Part shown: positions 38,676-47,738 of the stretch, in pieces | Layout: each line of letters opens with the position of its first letter | Position numbering within the stretch: the first letter of the stretch is position 1 | Origin: Candidatus Melainabacteria bacterium | Lineage (GTDB): Bacteria > Cyanobacteriota > Vampirovibrionia > Vampirovibrionales > Vampirovibrionaceae | DNA length: 61,890 bases | NCBI GenBank assembly: GCA_902168245.1 | Contig: CABHPA010000179.1 | Location: 1-61,890 of the forward strand | Reading direction: 5' to 3' | Made by a program: the position numbers and the translations under genes | Notes under the pieces: generated by a model | Told to the model about the DNA's origin: nothing | Databases searched by the model: none | The model's input: the letters and a program-made list of their open reading frames with translations, nothing else

Positions 38676-39116
38676 ATGAAAAAAGACGTTGCGCCACACG
38701 AAACCGCTAAAAGCTTTTTCCAGTCGCTGATGCAGAACCAGTGCCACGTGTGCTGGGGTCTGTTCACGGACAAAACGCAAAAGGAATTCATCAACTGGAC
38801 GCTGAAGGACATTTACGCCCAGAACCCCAGGGCCGCCAAAGCCGCCAAGCTGGGCGCCCCGGAAGTAAAGCTGATGTTTGAGACCAACAACCTGGACTTA
38901 ATCATCCGCTTCTGGCGGCGCTTCGTTCGGCAAAGCCGGGCGGTGGAGTTTGGCCGCTACGCCTATTTCGACACGCTGGAACACCGGGGCAAAACCGCCA
39001 TCGTGGAAGCCCGCATGATTTACGAAAACGGCCAGGAACACCGTGTACAACTGACCATGGTGCATGAACGCGGCGGCTGGCGGCTGGGCTACCTGGAATC
39101 CGGTCTGAGTTTCTGA
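38676..39116 (+). CDS. Hypothetical protein, NTF2-like fold possible
   Basis: 146 residues, no signal peptide. Helical N-terminus (HETAKSFFQSLMQNQCHVCW), a middle helix, then antiparallel strands (GKTAIVEARMIYENGQEHRV and GGWRLGYLESG), the order seen in NTF2/SnoaL-like or DUF4878-type domains. Follows the PilX-like gene by 65 bp and is ended by a terminator at 39144-39169, so it may share its transcript. Function unknown. Confidence 0.65.
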   Translation: MKKDVAPHETAKSFFQSLMQNQCHVCWGLFTDKTQKEFINWTLKDIYAQNPRAAKAAKLGAPEVKLMFETNNLDLIIRFWRRFVRQSRAVEFGRYAYFDTLEHRGKTAIVEARMIYENGQEHRVQLTMVHERGGWRLGYLESGLSF

Positions 39117-39143
39117 CACGGGGAAACGCAGGATTAAACGGGC

Positions 39144-39169
39144 CGCTCTAATGAGAGCGCAACTTTTTT
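39144..39169 (+). terminator. Intrinsic terminator
   Basis: CGCTCT (39144-39149), loop AATG, AGAGCG (39154-39159), then CAAC and six T (39164-39169). Ends the pilX-like/hypothetical transcript. Confidence 0.7.
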
Positions 39170-39275
39170 AAGCGCTTGCCTTAACCGCTATTTTTGTACT
39201 ATCCATAGATACTGGCTTCATATTCTGGTTTAAGTTTTTTGGGGTTTAGTTTTTGTCATCTTGTCGAGGTTTCAT

Positions 39276-39623
39276 ATGCGGGTATCCCATTTCTCCGGAA
39301 CATTTATCATGGCGCGTCCCCAAAACCAGGCGCAAACGCAACGGGTACTGGAAATCAGCCAGCAACAGGCGGAACAACACCACTTTCTGGTCGAGCGGCT
39401 CCCCTGCCAGCCGGATCAATTGGTGCTCGGCACAAAATCCACCCGGAACGACCATTTGCTGAAGGAAGCGTTTAAAGCCAACGGGATTGAATTCAGCTAT
39501 TCCCCCAAAACGCCGGAATCGCCGCCGAAAAAACCGATTGTCGCCCTGAAGGATCTGGAAGAAAGGCAATACCTTGGAACCACCCTATTGAGTAAACAAG
39601 AAAGAGCCAATCTTTTCGCCTAA
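39276..39623 (+). CDS. Small hypothetical protein with N-terminal FSG motif
   Basis: 115 residues from ATG 39276, supported by GAGG six bases upstream. It begins MRVSHFSGTF, so the FSG motif is at residues 6-8. A Gln-rich amphipathic stretch follows, then a mixed polar region and a final KDLEERQYLGTTLLSKQERA. ATG 39309 is an alternative start that would drop the motif. No recognised family. Confidence 0.55.
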   Translation: MRVSHFSGTFIMARPQNQAQTQRVLEISQQQAEQHHFLVERLPCQPDQLVLGTKSTRNDHLLKEAFKANGIEFSYSPKTPESPPKKPIVALKDLEERQYLGTTLLSKQERANLFA

Positions 39624-39751
39624 CCAATGCCGCTCATCCTAGCGGGGCGCAATTAAGCCGCTCACCGAAGGCAGGGTCAATTTCCGCCGAAAATCGGGTT
39701 TTATTTGATCAGGTCCATGTCCCCCACAGGATAGAGATAGAGAGCCGAGCA

Positions 39752-39955
39752 ATGATTTACGTTCTACTAGCGGTTTTCCTAGGCAGTTATTACCTGATGA
39801 TGCGCCTGTTCTGGTCTCGTACGCACAAGGGCCGCAGAAGCCGACTGGCCAGTTACCTGTCGCAATCCGGCTGGCAACGCCAACGTTGGTCTATCAGCCT
39901 GTATAATGGCCGCCATAACCTGGGTTTCGGCTATTACCTGCATCGCTCCACGTAA
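39752..39955 (+). CDS. Small single-pass membrane protein
   Basis: 67 residues: one N-terminal membrane helix (YVLLAVFLGSYYLMMRLFW) followed by a short basic cytoplasmic tail rich in Arg, Trp and Tyr. Unrecognised. Lone gene between two small hypotheticals; a purine-rich stretch precedes the ATG. Confidence 0.45.
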   Translation: MIYVLLAVFLGSYYLMMRLFWSRTHKGRRSRLASYLSQSGWQRQRWSISLYNGRHNLGFGYYLHRST

Positions 39956-40165
39956 TTGAGCCGGACGCCCGCCGCAATATCGCCGCCATATCATTGAAAC
40001 CCTGCCCATGCAGGCAATGCTTTCACTCCATTCACGGATGGGGTTAATTGTGCTTGGGCGGAATCGAGCCTTGCGTTGCAACATCCCAAAGTTGTTTCAC
40101 CATTCTGGATGTGTTAGATAAGACGAACAGATACAACATTCTCGCAATAAAAAGGATTTGGCCCC

Positions 40166-40753
40166 ATGTTCGTCACATCTTCCATGCAAGCCCGGTTCCC
40201 GGTTTCCAGAACGCCTGTTTCCCGCTCACAGGGGAACACAGCGTCGGGATTACTGACTTCAGACGTCATGTTCAGCGGCGGGCCAGATGGCTCTACGACT
40301 AGAAAAAATAAAAAGAACAAACAAGCAGCCAGCCAACCGCTGCCAACAGTGGAAGACACCCTGGAAATAACGACCAGGGCCAAGACGCCCGAGCTTGGCG
40401 GCGAAGCCAGCGACGCGGAGCTGGATTCCTGGGAAAGGCTCTCCGGTTCGGATTCCGGGGAGGAAATTGAACCGCTCACAAAAGAAGAAAAGCTGGAAAT
40501 GGAAAAACAGCGCCGGGAACTGAAATTACGCCAATGGGGCGAGCGTTTTGAAATGCCCGCCAGGGCCTTGGGCGCTATTGAAACCGCCGTAAAAAATCAA
40601 ACACGACAGATCAGCGGAGGCGTCAGCGGTACAATTAGCGCGTTACAGTTCAACGCTGCCAGCATGGCGTCGTCCGGCATAAAAACCGTAACTTCGGGGC
40701 TAAATACGGTCTCCCGCAGATTGGATGAATACCAACAGAGCGGCGGCAAATAA
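40166..40753 (+). CDS. Hypothetical protein with N-terminal FSG motif
   Basis: 195 residues, ATG 40166 preceded by AAAGGA. N-terminal 60 residues are Ser/Arg/Lys-rich and contain VMFSGGP (Phe36-Gly38). An acidic segment (SDAELDSWERL...EEIEPLTKEEK) leads into a charged helix and then an Ala/Ser/Gly-rich amphipathic helix (about 140-190). No signal peptide or clear membrane anchor. Shares only the FSG motif with its neighbours. Confidence 0.6.
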   Translation: MFVTSSMQARFPVSRTPVSRSQGNTASGLLTSDVMFSGGPDGSTTRKNKKNKQAASQPLPTVEDTLEITTRAKTPELGGEASDAELDSWERLSGSDSGEEIEPLTKEEKLEMEKQRRELKLRQWGERFEMPARALGAIETAVKNQTRQISGGVSGTISALQFNAASMASSGIKTVTSGLNTVSRRLDEYQQSGGK

Positions 40754-40800
40754 ACATTGCCCACATAAAAATCAGGTACATCCCCAACCAAGCCGAAAGC

Positions 40801-41724
40801 TTACAACAACGCCTGAACCGTATCCGGCAAGTGGCGGACGATGAATTGGGCCAGCGCCCGCATGTTCTCCGGCAGGGGATAGGTTTTTCGGTAGAACAGG
40901 GCCATGCTTCTGCCGTTATCCGGCTTGCGGAAACTGGAAAACACCAGGCTGTCATTCAGCCTAGAGCCGGTTGGGCGGGCCAGTGCCGGAATCACCGCAA
41001 CGCCCAGTCCACCCGCGCTCATTTGCAGCAGGGTTTCCAGGCTGGTGGCCTTGAAGTTCATAGCGGTAGCCTGTTCCTTTAACGCGCACAGGGCCACGGT
41101 CTGATCTTTCAGGCAGTGGCCGTCTTCCAGCAACAGCAATTTCGTGGTGTCAATCTCCTGAATATCGATGGCCCGGCCCATTCCGGGCGCATCTTCCTTG
41201 CGGGAAGCCAGCAGGAACGGCTCAAAAAACAGGGGAATGGCGCTAATGCTCTCCTCCTCAAAAGTGGTGGCGGCAATAACCGCATCCAGCTTGCCTTGCT
41301 TGAGATCTCGCACCAGGTCATCGGTCAGCCCCTCTTTTACCATGAGTTGCAAGTGGGGAAACTGCGACTTTAACGCCCCCACAAACAGCGGCAACAGGTA
41401 CGGACAGACCGAGGCGATGGCCCCCAGCCGAAACGGGCCGGATAAAAGCTCCTGATGCGCGGTGGACAGCAGAAGCAACATTTTGGCCTGATCCAAAACG
41501 ATATTGGCCTGCTCCACAAACTGTTTGCCCGCTTCCGTCAGGCTGACCTGCCGCTTGTTGCGCTCAAACAGGCGCACCCGCAATTGCGCTTCCAGGTTTT
41601 TCAGTTGCTTGCTGAGAGCAGGCTGGCTGACCGCGCATTCCTGGGCGGCCACGCTGAAGCTTTCGTGCCGGGCGATGGCCAGCACGTATTCCAGATCTTT
41701 CAGGCTCAGGTCGCTGACGTTCAT
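40801..41724 (-). CDS. oxyR: LysR-family peroxide sensor OxyR
   Basis: 307 residues. N-terminal winged helix (SFSVAAQECAVSQPALSKQ) and a substrate-like sensor domain. DGHCLKDQTVALC places Cys204 and Cys213 nine residues apart, as Cys199/Cys208 of E. coli OxyR, so disulfide sensing of peroxide is expected. Divergent from rubrerythrin-rubredoxin genes, its likely targets, with a T-N11-A box between them. Confidence 0.92.
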   Translation of the reverse strand: MNVSDLSLKDLEYVLAIARHESFSVAAQECAVSQPALSKQLKNLEAQLRVRLFERNKRQVSLTEAGKQFVEQANIVLDQAKMLLLLSTAHQELLSGPFRLGAIASVCPYLLPLFVGALKSQFPHLQLMVKEGLTDDLVRDLKQGKLDAVIAATTFEEESISAIPLFFEPFLLASRKEDAPGMGRAIDIQEIDTTKLLLLEDGHCLKDQTVALCALKEQATAMNFKATSLETLLQMSAGGLGVAVIPALARPTGSRLNDSLVFSSFRKPDNGRSMALFYRKTYPLPENMRALAQFIVRHLPDTVQALL

Positions 41725-41738
41725 AGAGTCACCATTTT

Positions 41739-41755
41739 AATAACCAAAAGTTATT
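41739..41755. promoter_or_regulatory. LysR-type operator between oxyR and rubrerythrin genes
   Basis: AATAAC (41739-41744) and GTTATT (41750-41755) form a perfect inverted repeat over a 5-bp spacer, with the T-N11-A arrangement of LysR-family sites. It lies 15 bp from the oxyR start and about 20 bp upstream of the rubrerythrin -35. Confidence 0.55.
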
Positions 41756-41775
41756 ACAAATACTTCTTTTATGTA

Positions 41776-41805
41776 TTGGAGTTCTAAGAATAGCGCTGCC
41801 ATAAT
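41776..41805 (+). promoter_or_regulatory. Candidate rubrerythrin promoter
   Basis: TTGGAG (41776-41781) and CATAAT (41800-41805) are 18 bp apart; AGGAG lies between the predicted start site and ATG 41841. Both elements match the consensus at four or five positions. Confidence 0.45.
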
Positions 41806-41840
41806 GACCATGTCAACACCAAGACAGGAGACTGGAGCTT

Positions 41841-42314
41841 ATGAAACACCACCACAGCGAAACGGAAAAAAACCTGGAAGCCGCCTTTGCCGGGGAATCC
41901 ATGGCCAACCGAAAATACCTGTACTTCGCCAAAATCGCGCGGGAGCTGGGCAACGAGGAAATCGCCACCCTGTTTGAAAACACCGCTCACCAGGAAACCG
42001 CCCACGCCTTTGCCCACCTGGAGTTACTGTACCCCAAAACCGGCTTGAGCGTGGAAAAGCTTCTGGAAATAGCCATTGAGGGCGAGTTGTACGAAACCAA
42101 CCACATGTACCCGGAATTTGAGGCCACCGCCCGGCGGGAAGGCAAGCTGGACGCCATTTCCGAATTTCAGGAACAGGCGCAGGAATCCGCCGAACATGCG
42201 GTCCTGTTCCTGCAGGCGGCCAAGCGGTTCAAGGCGCTCACCGGCGTGGAGGCCCACCACGCGGCCCGCTACCAGAAAGCGCTGGCCAATATGCAAAACG
42301 TCCAATCCGCCTAA
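41841..42314 (+). CDS. Rubrerythrin (diiron domain only)
   Basis: 157 residues forming a ferritin-like four-helix bundle with [23 protein letters not shown] and the second pair [11 protein letters not shown]; Glu/His ligands for two irons are present. Reduces hydrogen peroxide. The C-terminal rubredoxin domain of classical rubrerythrin is absent and is encoded by the next gene 16 bp away. Upstream OxyR probably controls it. Confidence 0.92.
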   Translation: MKHHHSETEKNLEAAFAGESMANRKYLYFAKIARELGNEEIATLFENTAHQETAHAFAHLELLYPKTGLSVEKLLEIAIEGELYETNHMYPEFEATARREGKLDAISEFQEQAQESAEHAVLFLQAAKRFKALTGVEAHHAARYQKALANMQNVQSA

Positions 42315-42330
42315 AAAGGAAAGCCAAGCC

Positions 42331-42501
42331 ATGACCTACAAACAATACATCTGTTCCCTGTGCGGCCATATTTACGACGAGGCTGCAGGCGATCCCGACA
42401 GCGGATTGCCTTCCGGCACAAGGTTCGAGGACATTCCCGATGACTGGATGTGCCCGGATTGCGGGGTGACCAAAGACATGTTTGAACCCTACAGCAATTA
42501 A
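42331..42501 (+). CDS. Rubredoxin
   Basis: 56 residues. Two CxxC knuckles, CSLCG and CPDCG, bind a single iron; [20 protein letters not shown] and DDWMCPDCG are the usual rubredoxin loops. Donates electrons to the rubrerythrin just upstream. AAAAAGGA precedes the ATG and overlaps the rubrerythrin stop. Confidence 0.95.
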   Translation: MTYKQYICSLCGHIYDEAAGDPDSGLPSGTRFEDIPDDWMCPDCGVTKDMFEPYSN

Positions 42502-42580
42502 AGGCCGATTGATTGCCGCATCCCTCGCCCCCCTTCCACAACACAACCAACATAGCGACTTCACCTCGCTCCAGCCAGAG

Positions 42581-42618
42581 GCAGCCTTTCCTGACGCCAA
42601 GGAGGGCTGCGCTCTTTT
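42581..42618 (+). terminator. Intrinsic terminator of the rubrerythrin-rubredoxin operon
   Basis: GCAGCCTTTCC (42581-42591) pairs, with two G-U wobbles, with GGAGGGCTGC (42601-42610), followed by GC and TCTTTTT up to 42618. Confidence 0.7.
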
Positions 42619-42714
42619 TCCGGCGCTTTCCGCAAAAATTGCCCGACAAGGCAAAGGCAACCGCCCACGGATTCTGCTACGCTGGTTTCTGAACCAAGCA
42701 GGGAGGAAACGCCC

Positions 42715-43065
42715 ATGAGCCGGGAAATTAAACGCGCGGGGAATTACCAGCGTTTCGAGACCACGCAGCGGTACCATATGATTTCGCTGGATGAAGAGGA
42801 TTTTTATGTTTGGCGCGGGCCGGACAGGCTAGAATTAAGCGACTTCGGCCATGAGGCGTCCGAAATTCTGCATGAGGGGGATTATTTCCTGTTCATTCCT
42901 CGCAACGAACCCGGCCTGAAAGCCGGTATTCATCACCTGGCCTGCCAGGAAGGAGAACAGTACCGGGTTTATATGCTGCCCCAAGGCTTGCCCTCCAGGG
43001 CCAACCAGTTGGTAGACATTCTGGAAGCCCCGGAACTGCTGCCAAGGGAAAGCATTTTCGTATAA
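42715..43065 (+). CDS. Hypothetical protein
   Basis: 116 residues; GGGAGGA sits 10 bases before ATG 42715. Beta-rich: RYHMISLDEEDFYVWRGPDR, GDYFLFIPRNEPG, HHLACQEGEQYRVYMLPQG, then a short helix. No signal peptide. The composition (many Glu/Arg/His) suggests a soluble cytoplasmic domain. Not recognised. Confidence 0.6.
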   Translation: MSREIKRAGNYQRFETTQRYHMISLDEEDFYVWRGPDRLELSDFGHEASEILHEGDYFLFIPRNEPGLKAGIHHLACQEGEQYRVYMLPQGLPSRANQLVDILEAPELLPRESIFV

Positions 43066-43133
43066 CCCGGCCATCCTCACAAAAAGACCGCCATTGTAAA
43101 GAGGCAACTGGCCAGCCTTCAGAAATGGCCCAA

Positions 43134-43796
43134 CTAATAACCGATAAACATTTTTTGCAGGCCGATTTTCTGCTTGGTCACCCCTTTGCGTATCAGGATT
43201 TGCTTGGCTTCCTCCAACTGTTCCGCCGGGGTCAGGTAATGGCCGCTATGGTTGTTCATCATAATCGCTTTTGCAGAAATCCACATATGCCCGGCGGCGA
43301 TGACATTGCCGCCATCCAAAAAGCTGGGGTGTTTCAGGCTTTCTTCGTTAAAGCGTCGGGTAAAGTAAATTTGCCGATACTTGTTGATGACATAAATCAC
43401 CTCGACAACGCCAGGCTGCCCTTCCGCCACAATCGGCTTACCCTCCGCGTCGCACACCCGCCCGTCTTTCACGGTCATCTCGTACTTGGCGCGTTGCAAC
43501 TCATCCAAATAGTTCCATTGCGCCTTGTCCTTCTCAACATCCACATCCGGGCGCATGGGGATTTCCGTGTATGCCTTCATGGATTCCGTGGTTTCCACGC
43601 GACGATGGCCGGGCCGCCCGTCCTGTCTTACGAATTCATCGGCAAAAGCCTCATCAAACGGGTTCACTTCCGACTTTAATTGACCAGGCGTGGTCTTAGG
43701 GGTTTTATTCCCAAAGGTAAGCGCTTTGTGGGGGTGGACAGGCGAAAAAATCATAAACGGTGAGGCCATTCTGTAGTTGAAGGTGATAGGAAACAC
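43134..43796 (-). CDS. Hypothetical protein with SGHY/IQM-like motif
   Basis: 220 residues, start uncertain (GTG 43796, or ATG 43769). The N-terminal 60 residues are unstructured; the middle has VVEVIYVINKYRQIYFTRR followed by HPSFLDGGNVIAAGHMWIS and NNHSGHYLTPAEQLEEA. The S-F-L-x-G-G, A-A-G and S-G-H-Y-x-P order resembles a domain known from plant IQM calmodulin-binding proteins and some bacterial effectors, by recall rather than search. Could be a secreted or host-interacting protein. Stands alone. Confidence 0.55.
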   Translation of the reverse strand: MFPITFNYRMASPFMIFSPVHPHKALTFGNKTPKTTPGQLKSEVNPFDEAFADEFVRQDGRPGHRRVETTESMKAYTEIPMRPDVDVEKDKAQWNYLDELQRAKYEMTVKDGRVCDAEGKPIVAEGQPGVVEVIYVINKYRQIYFTRRFNEESLKHPSFLDGGNVIAAGHMWISAKAIMMNNHSGHYLTPAEQLEEAKQILIRKGVTKQKIGLQKMFIGY

Positions 43797-44025
43797 ACAG
43801 GATATAAAACAAAAGTATTAAAAAAATACTTCAATATGCTTTAGTTTGGCCTAAAAATAAACCCTGTCAATACGATGAGTTAAAAACCCAAAAGCCTATC
43901 CATAAGGCATCCTTACGCGGTAAAGACGAAGGCTTCAGCCTTTAAGCATCTGTCGGGCAGGTTGCCGGTAATTTAACAATAAATTCCGCACCTTGCCCTA
44001 GCTCGCTTTCTATTTTCACCGTTCC

Positions 44026-45321
44026 CTAGTAATGCCGAACGATTTTGGACACCGTGCCCAGCCCAATCCCGGTACCCGCATACCCGTCATGGTCGGGCGC
44101 GCGGCTGAACATCTCGAAAATTTCCTTCTGGCGCCGCTTTTCCACCCCACACCCGTTATCCTTCACCCGAATCTCACAGGCGCCATCGCCGGTTTCAAAA
44201 GCCCTCACGCTCACATGGGGCGGCACACCCGGCCTGTGGAACTTGAGGCTGTTTTCAATCAGGTTTTGCAACAACTGGGCCAACTCGGAATGATCTCCCT
44301 GAATGGCGCACATGCCGCCAATTTCCACGCGCCCGCCCGTTTCCAGAATCTGGGTTTCCAGCGTTGAGGCCACTTCTTCCGCCACCTGGCGCAAATCCAC
44401 CTTTTCTGGCGGCGGCAAGGCGCGTTTGCGCCGGGCAATGGCCAGCACATTCTCAATCAGAGCCTGCATTTTTTCCACAGAGGCTTGTATACGCTCAAAA
44501 AAGTCCCGGCTTTCCGCAGATAATGAAGAGGCCGGATCCTTGATAATTTCATCGGTAAAAAACCTGATTTTTCGCAGGGGCGCTTTCAGGTCATGGGAGG
44601 CAATGGCCGCAACCATCTCAAGTTCCTGGTTCGTTTGCTCAAGCTGCTCGGCATAGGCTTTTTTCTCCTTGAACAGCCCCCGGTAACTTATGACCGTCGA
44701 ATAGAAAAACCAATAACTGATTGCTAAAGTCAACAGAACCAGTACAATTAACAAGGCTGAAACTGCGTAAACTGACTGGTTTGCCTGGGTTCGATCCTTC
44801 AGTCGCCTTTCAAGCAAACGATTTTCGTGCGCCTGCATCAATTTGACCTCAAACTGAATCGCCTCCATCATCCGTTTCCCACTGCCGGTCAAAACCATTT
44901 GCCTGGCGGCTTCAAACCCTTTACGCTTCTGCACCTCAATCACCTGCGCTAAAATTGCGAACCTCTGCTGAATCAAGCCTTCAAGGCGTCGCATTTTTTC
45001 TTGTTGAACCGGCTTGCTCCGGATCAATTCAGACAAAGCCCGAGCGTTCGCCTGCTCATCCTGAACCGCAGACTGAAATAAAGCCACGTAGCTTTCATCA
45101 CTCGTCAGCAGGAAGCCTCGCTCCGCCCGTTCGGCATCCTTCACATTAGAGGAAAGCCGTTCTATATAATCCTGCACCTCGTAAGTATGGGCCACCAGCG
45201 CAGCGGTTTGGGCTGATTTTGAAAAATTGGTGAGCGTGTACCCAAAGGTAAACACCAGCAACAGCAGCGCCACGCCAAAAAACAAGTTCCCGAAAGCCAT
45301 CTGCCTCTTGCTCTGCAACAT
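44026..45321 (-). CDS. CHASE3-type sensor histidine kinase, interrupted by an amber codon
   Basis: 431 residues. One N-terminal and one mid membrane helix flank a CHASE3-like helical sensor (ERAERGFLLTSDESYVALF). HisKA carries IASHDLKAPL; the ATPase domain has NLIENSLKF (N box), DNGCGVEK (G1) and GTGIGLGTV (G2). It stops at a TAG (44028-44026) directly after IVRHY, where kinases normally continue with G-G-T-V. The same frame continues for 27 codons (GTVKIESELGQGAEFIVKLP...) to TAA at 43942, so the final strands of the ATPase domain are lost unless the TAG is read through. AGAGG precedes the ATG. No response regulator adjacent. Confidence 0.85.
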   Translation of the reverse strand: MLQSKRQMAFGNLFFGVALLLLVFTFGYTLTNFSKSAQTAALVAHTYEVQDYIERLSSNVKDAERAERGFLLTSDESYVALFQSAVQDEQANARALSELIRSKPVQQEKMRRLEGLIQQRFAILAQVIEVQKRKGFEAARQMVLTGSGKRMMEAIQFEVKLMQAHENRLLERRLKDRTQANQSVYAVSALLIVLVLLTLAISYWFFYSTVISYRGLFKEKKAYAEQLEQTNQELEMVAAIASHDLKAPLRKIRFFTDEIIKDPASSLSAESRDFFERIQASVEKMQALIENVLAIARRKRALPPPEKVDLRQVAEEVASTLETQILETGGRVEIGGMCAIQGDHSELAQLLQNLIENSLKFHRPGVPPHVSVRAFETGDGACEIRVKDNGCGVEKRRQKEIFEMFSRAPDHDGYAGTGIGLGTVSKIVRHY

Positions 45322-45677
45322 CTGAAACCTCTTGAAAAGAAACGTTTTAAGCCTGTTTATAAAAGGGGATATCTAAAGATTCTAAAGCGTTAAAAGACAC
45401 CACCACAATTGGTTATATGGCGTACGCCATAGTAATAAATTCTAACAGCAACACGGCCAGGCACATTACCCGACCCGGCATCCGTTGCGACACGGCCGAG
45501 TTATCGAATATCCAGACAGATTCCATCCCGCATATTAATCAAACCCTTCATCAATACAAATTAGCGATAGGTTTGATTAAACCCTTCTATTGTCATTCTC
45601 CTTAAATCAAGTTGCGTTTTTTAACCGTGCAAGCAGCCCAGCCGTATTATTCAGGTTGTATTTCTCCTCAAAACGGC
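45322..45677. other. Intergenic region upstream of the kinase, no gene seen
   Basis: About 350 bp lying between the start of the histidine kinase and the terminator of the beta-helix gene. AT-rich in places; a short palindromic GGCGTACGCC lies near 45420. I see no open frame with coding character and no clear promoter. Confidence 0.4.
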
Positions 45678-45712
45678 AAAGTCCCGTCCAAACGAAATGT
45701 GGACAGGGCTTT
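45678..45712 (-). terminator. Hairpin after the beta-helix gene
   Basis: On the minus strand AAAGCCCTGTCCA (45712-45700) pairs with TGGACGGGACTTT (45690-45678) with one mismatch and one wobble, followed by GCCGTTTT. It begins four bases after the stop codon of the beta-helix gene, so a terminator is likely. Confidence 0.6.
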
Positions 45713-45715
45713 AGC

Positions 45716-47170
45716 CTAGGTGCGGACGCCTCCATTGTTATTGGCGCCAGATCCGGTACCCGGCGTGTACAGATTGTTGAAACCCTTTCTGTCGGGAAGC
45801 TGGCCGGGATCCCAACCCAGAATTGAAACCAGGTTGGGGATGGAACCATTGGTCACTGTGCCGCTGACAGTGGTTCCTGCGCCATTGGCCTGCACGGGTG
45901 CGCCGTTAGGGTTGTTGATCACCACGTTGTTCTGGATGGTGTGGCCGGTGCTGTCCATGGTGCCGCTATTAGGGTCGCTGTCCCCCCATATGCCAATCCA
46001 GCGGGAGCCAGAAACAATGTTGTTCTTCACGACGGCATTTTTGGAACCGGCCAGCGTGATGCCCCGGCCATAGGCGTTATCCAGCGAAAGGTTGCCGTCG
46101 AAGGTGTTGCCCTCGTCCTGCCTGGCGTCGCCCCGGTAGGAATCATCGGAGTAGCTGTCATCGCCCGCCTGATAAACCACGTTACCCTTGACCAGGTTAT
46201 TGCTGGAGCCGTTCATCAGGGCAATGCCGTCCGCATTAGAGCCTAGCACCAGGTTATTGGTAATGTGGGAGCCGGTGGCGTTATCAAGGCGAATGCCGTT
46301 GGAGGCGGCCCCTTGCGTGATGACATGGGTCACGGTGGCGTTGGAGGCGTTTTGCACCAATACCGCCGCCGCATCAGGCATGGAGCTGCGATTGGGGGCG
46401 TTCACCGTGGTTTTAACATTGGAAAGGGAGGGGCTGTCCCCGGTCAGCTTGACCGCTTCCTGATCCGGGTTGGTGGCGTTCAGTACGGTGTCTTTTCCGG
46501 CCCCGTTCACCTGGGTTCCGTCAATGGTCAACACGCTGCTGTGGTTATAGGTGCCTGGCGGAATCCAGACGCTCTGGCCGGTGGCCTTGGCCTGATCCAC
46601 CGCTTTTTGCAAGGCTGCCTGATCATCGGCCTTACCGTCGCCGACCGCGCCGAAGTCCTTCACGTTCACCGAGTTGGGCGGCTGGGTGGCGGGCGGGTTA
46701 TTGGTCACGTCCTGCGCCGGGGTATTATCGGTCTTGGTTTCTTTGTCTTCCGCCTTGGCTTCTTTCACTTCTGGCGTGTTGTCAGACTTTTCCTGTTTCA
46801 CCGCCTGCTTGTCCTCTTCCTTCTTTTCCGGAGCGGGGGCCGGGGCAGGCACTGGAGCTGGGGTCGGCGCAGGGGTGGCATTGGCGTCCACCTGGCCGCT
46901 AAACGGGTTGGCGTTGCCATTCTGCCCGTTGTTTACGCTCAACGCAATCAGGGCTTGCAGCAGGTACGCAATCAGGGGAAGCAACGTGGAAAGGATGTTG
47001 CCGTTGCCCATGGCGTTCAGGATGGATTCTCCCGATACCTGGGATTGCGTTGACGCCAGGGCCAGGGCGTTTGCCAGCAAGCTATCGTCCAGCGCGGGCG
47101 TGGGAGTTGCCGTGGGCTTTACCGTCGCCGCCTGAAGCGAGGTATTCAGGAAAGATGATCCCTGGATCAT
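45716..47170 (-). CDS. Parallel beta-helix protein, pectate-lyase-3/GH28-like
   Basis: 484 residues. N-terminal 150 residues are Thr/Pro/Ala/Asp-rich with a hydrophobic stretch (ILSTLLPLIAYLLQALIAL). Then NVKDFGAVGDGKADDQAALQ, the hallmark of pectate_lyase_3/GH28-like right-handed beta-helices, followed by repeated N-x-V/I strands (ITNNLVLGSNADGIALMN, VVKNNIVSGSRWIGIWGDSD). Possibly degrades an acidic wall polysaccharide or is a surface binder; catalytic residues were not certain. No classical signal peptide, so any export would use another route. Confidence 0.7.
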   Translation of the reverse strand: MIQGSSFLNTSLQAATVKPTATPTPALDDSLLANALALASTQSQVSGESILNAMGNGNILSTLLPLIAYLLQALIALSVNNGQNGNANPFSGQVDANATPAPTPAPVPAPAPAPEKKEEDKQAVKQEKSDNTPEVKEAKAEDKETKTDNTPAQDVTNNPPATQPPNSVNVKDFGAVGDGKADDQAALQKAVDQAKATGQSVWIPPGTYNHSSVLTIDGTQVNGAGKDTVLNATNPDQEAVKLTGDSPSLSNVKTTVNAPNRSSMPDAAAVLVQNASNATVTHVITQGAASNGIRLDNATGSHITNNLVLGSNADGIALMNGSSNNLVKGNVVYQAGDDSYSDDSYRGDARQDEGNTFDGNLSLDNAYGRGITLAGSKNAVVKNNIVSGSRWIGIWGDSDPNSGTMDSTGHTIQNNVVINNPNGAPVQANGAGTTVSGTVTNGSIPNLVSILGWDPGQLPDRKGFNNLYTPGTGSGANNNGGVRT

Positions 47171-47738
47171 AGGACGTCTCCTTAAAAATGACTGCGTGTC
47201 ATAAAGATGGGTTTCCAGCCTTTAAAAATATAAAAACAATAAAATGGAAATAATTGATATATCTTAAATATCTTTTACATCGCCAAACCTCTTCCTCCTC
47301 ATATCCCGGCCCATTTCAAAAGCATACCGCTACAGCCTCTAGCAAGGCTATATTTCCAGCCCGTGTGCGTCCGAAGCAACCGTCACACAAAGTCAATTCA
47401 TATTCCCGAAACCCAACACAGAGTGTTTACAAAGGTCAGGAGCCCCTTCATTCCAGAATAACCCATAACCCTAAACATTTGGCCATCCTTCATTCCTGAG
47501 ATCCTTTACCGCACCTGAATCGGCCACGATTTGTTTATAAGGCCCGCTTTGACCTTCCCAGCGAAGCGGAATATTCCTGGGCTTCCGCCTTACAAACGAT
47601 CAATTAATCATAATTAATTGTTTTTATTATTTTACGCATAGAAATTTCCAATCCCTCGATTGAGTATTTAAAAGCAAGCATTTTCCCATCCGAGAGTCTA
47701 TCGAGTTTTACGAAGAAGAGTTAGGAGAGAGTACTTTT
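47171..47738. other. AT-rich intergenic region with a palindrome
   Basis: 568 bp between divergent genes. A perfect AT palindrome CAATTAAT / ATTAATTG (47601-47620, 4-nt loop) is followed by TTTTTATTATTTT. This may act as a terminator-like hairpin or binding site. AGGAGAGAG near 47721 is the ribosome-binding site of the next gene. No other gene-like frame was found. Confidence 0.4.
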
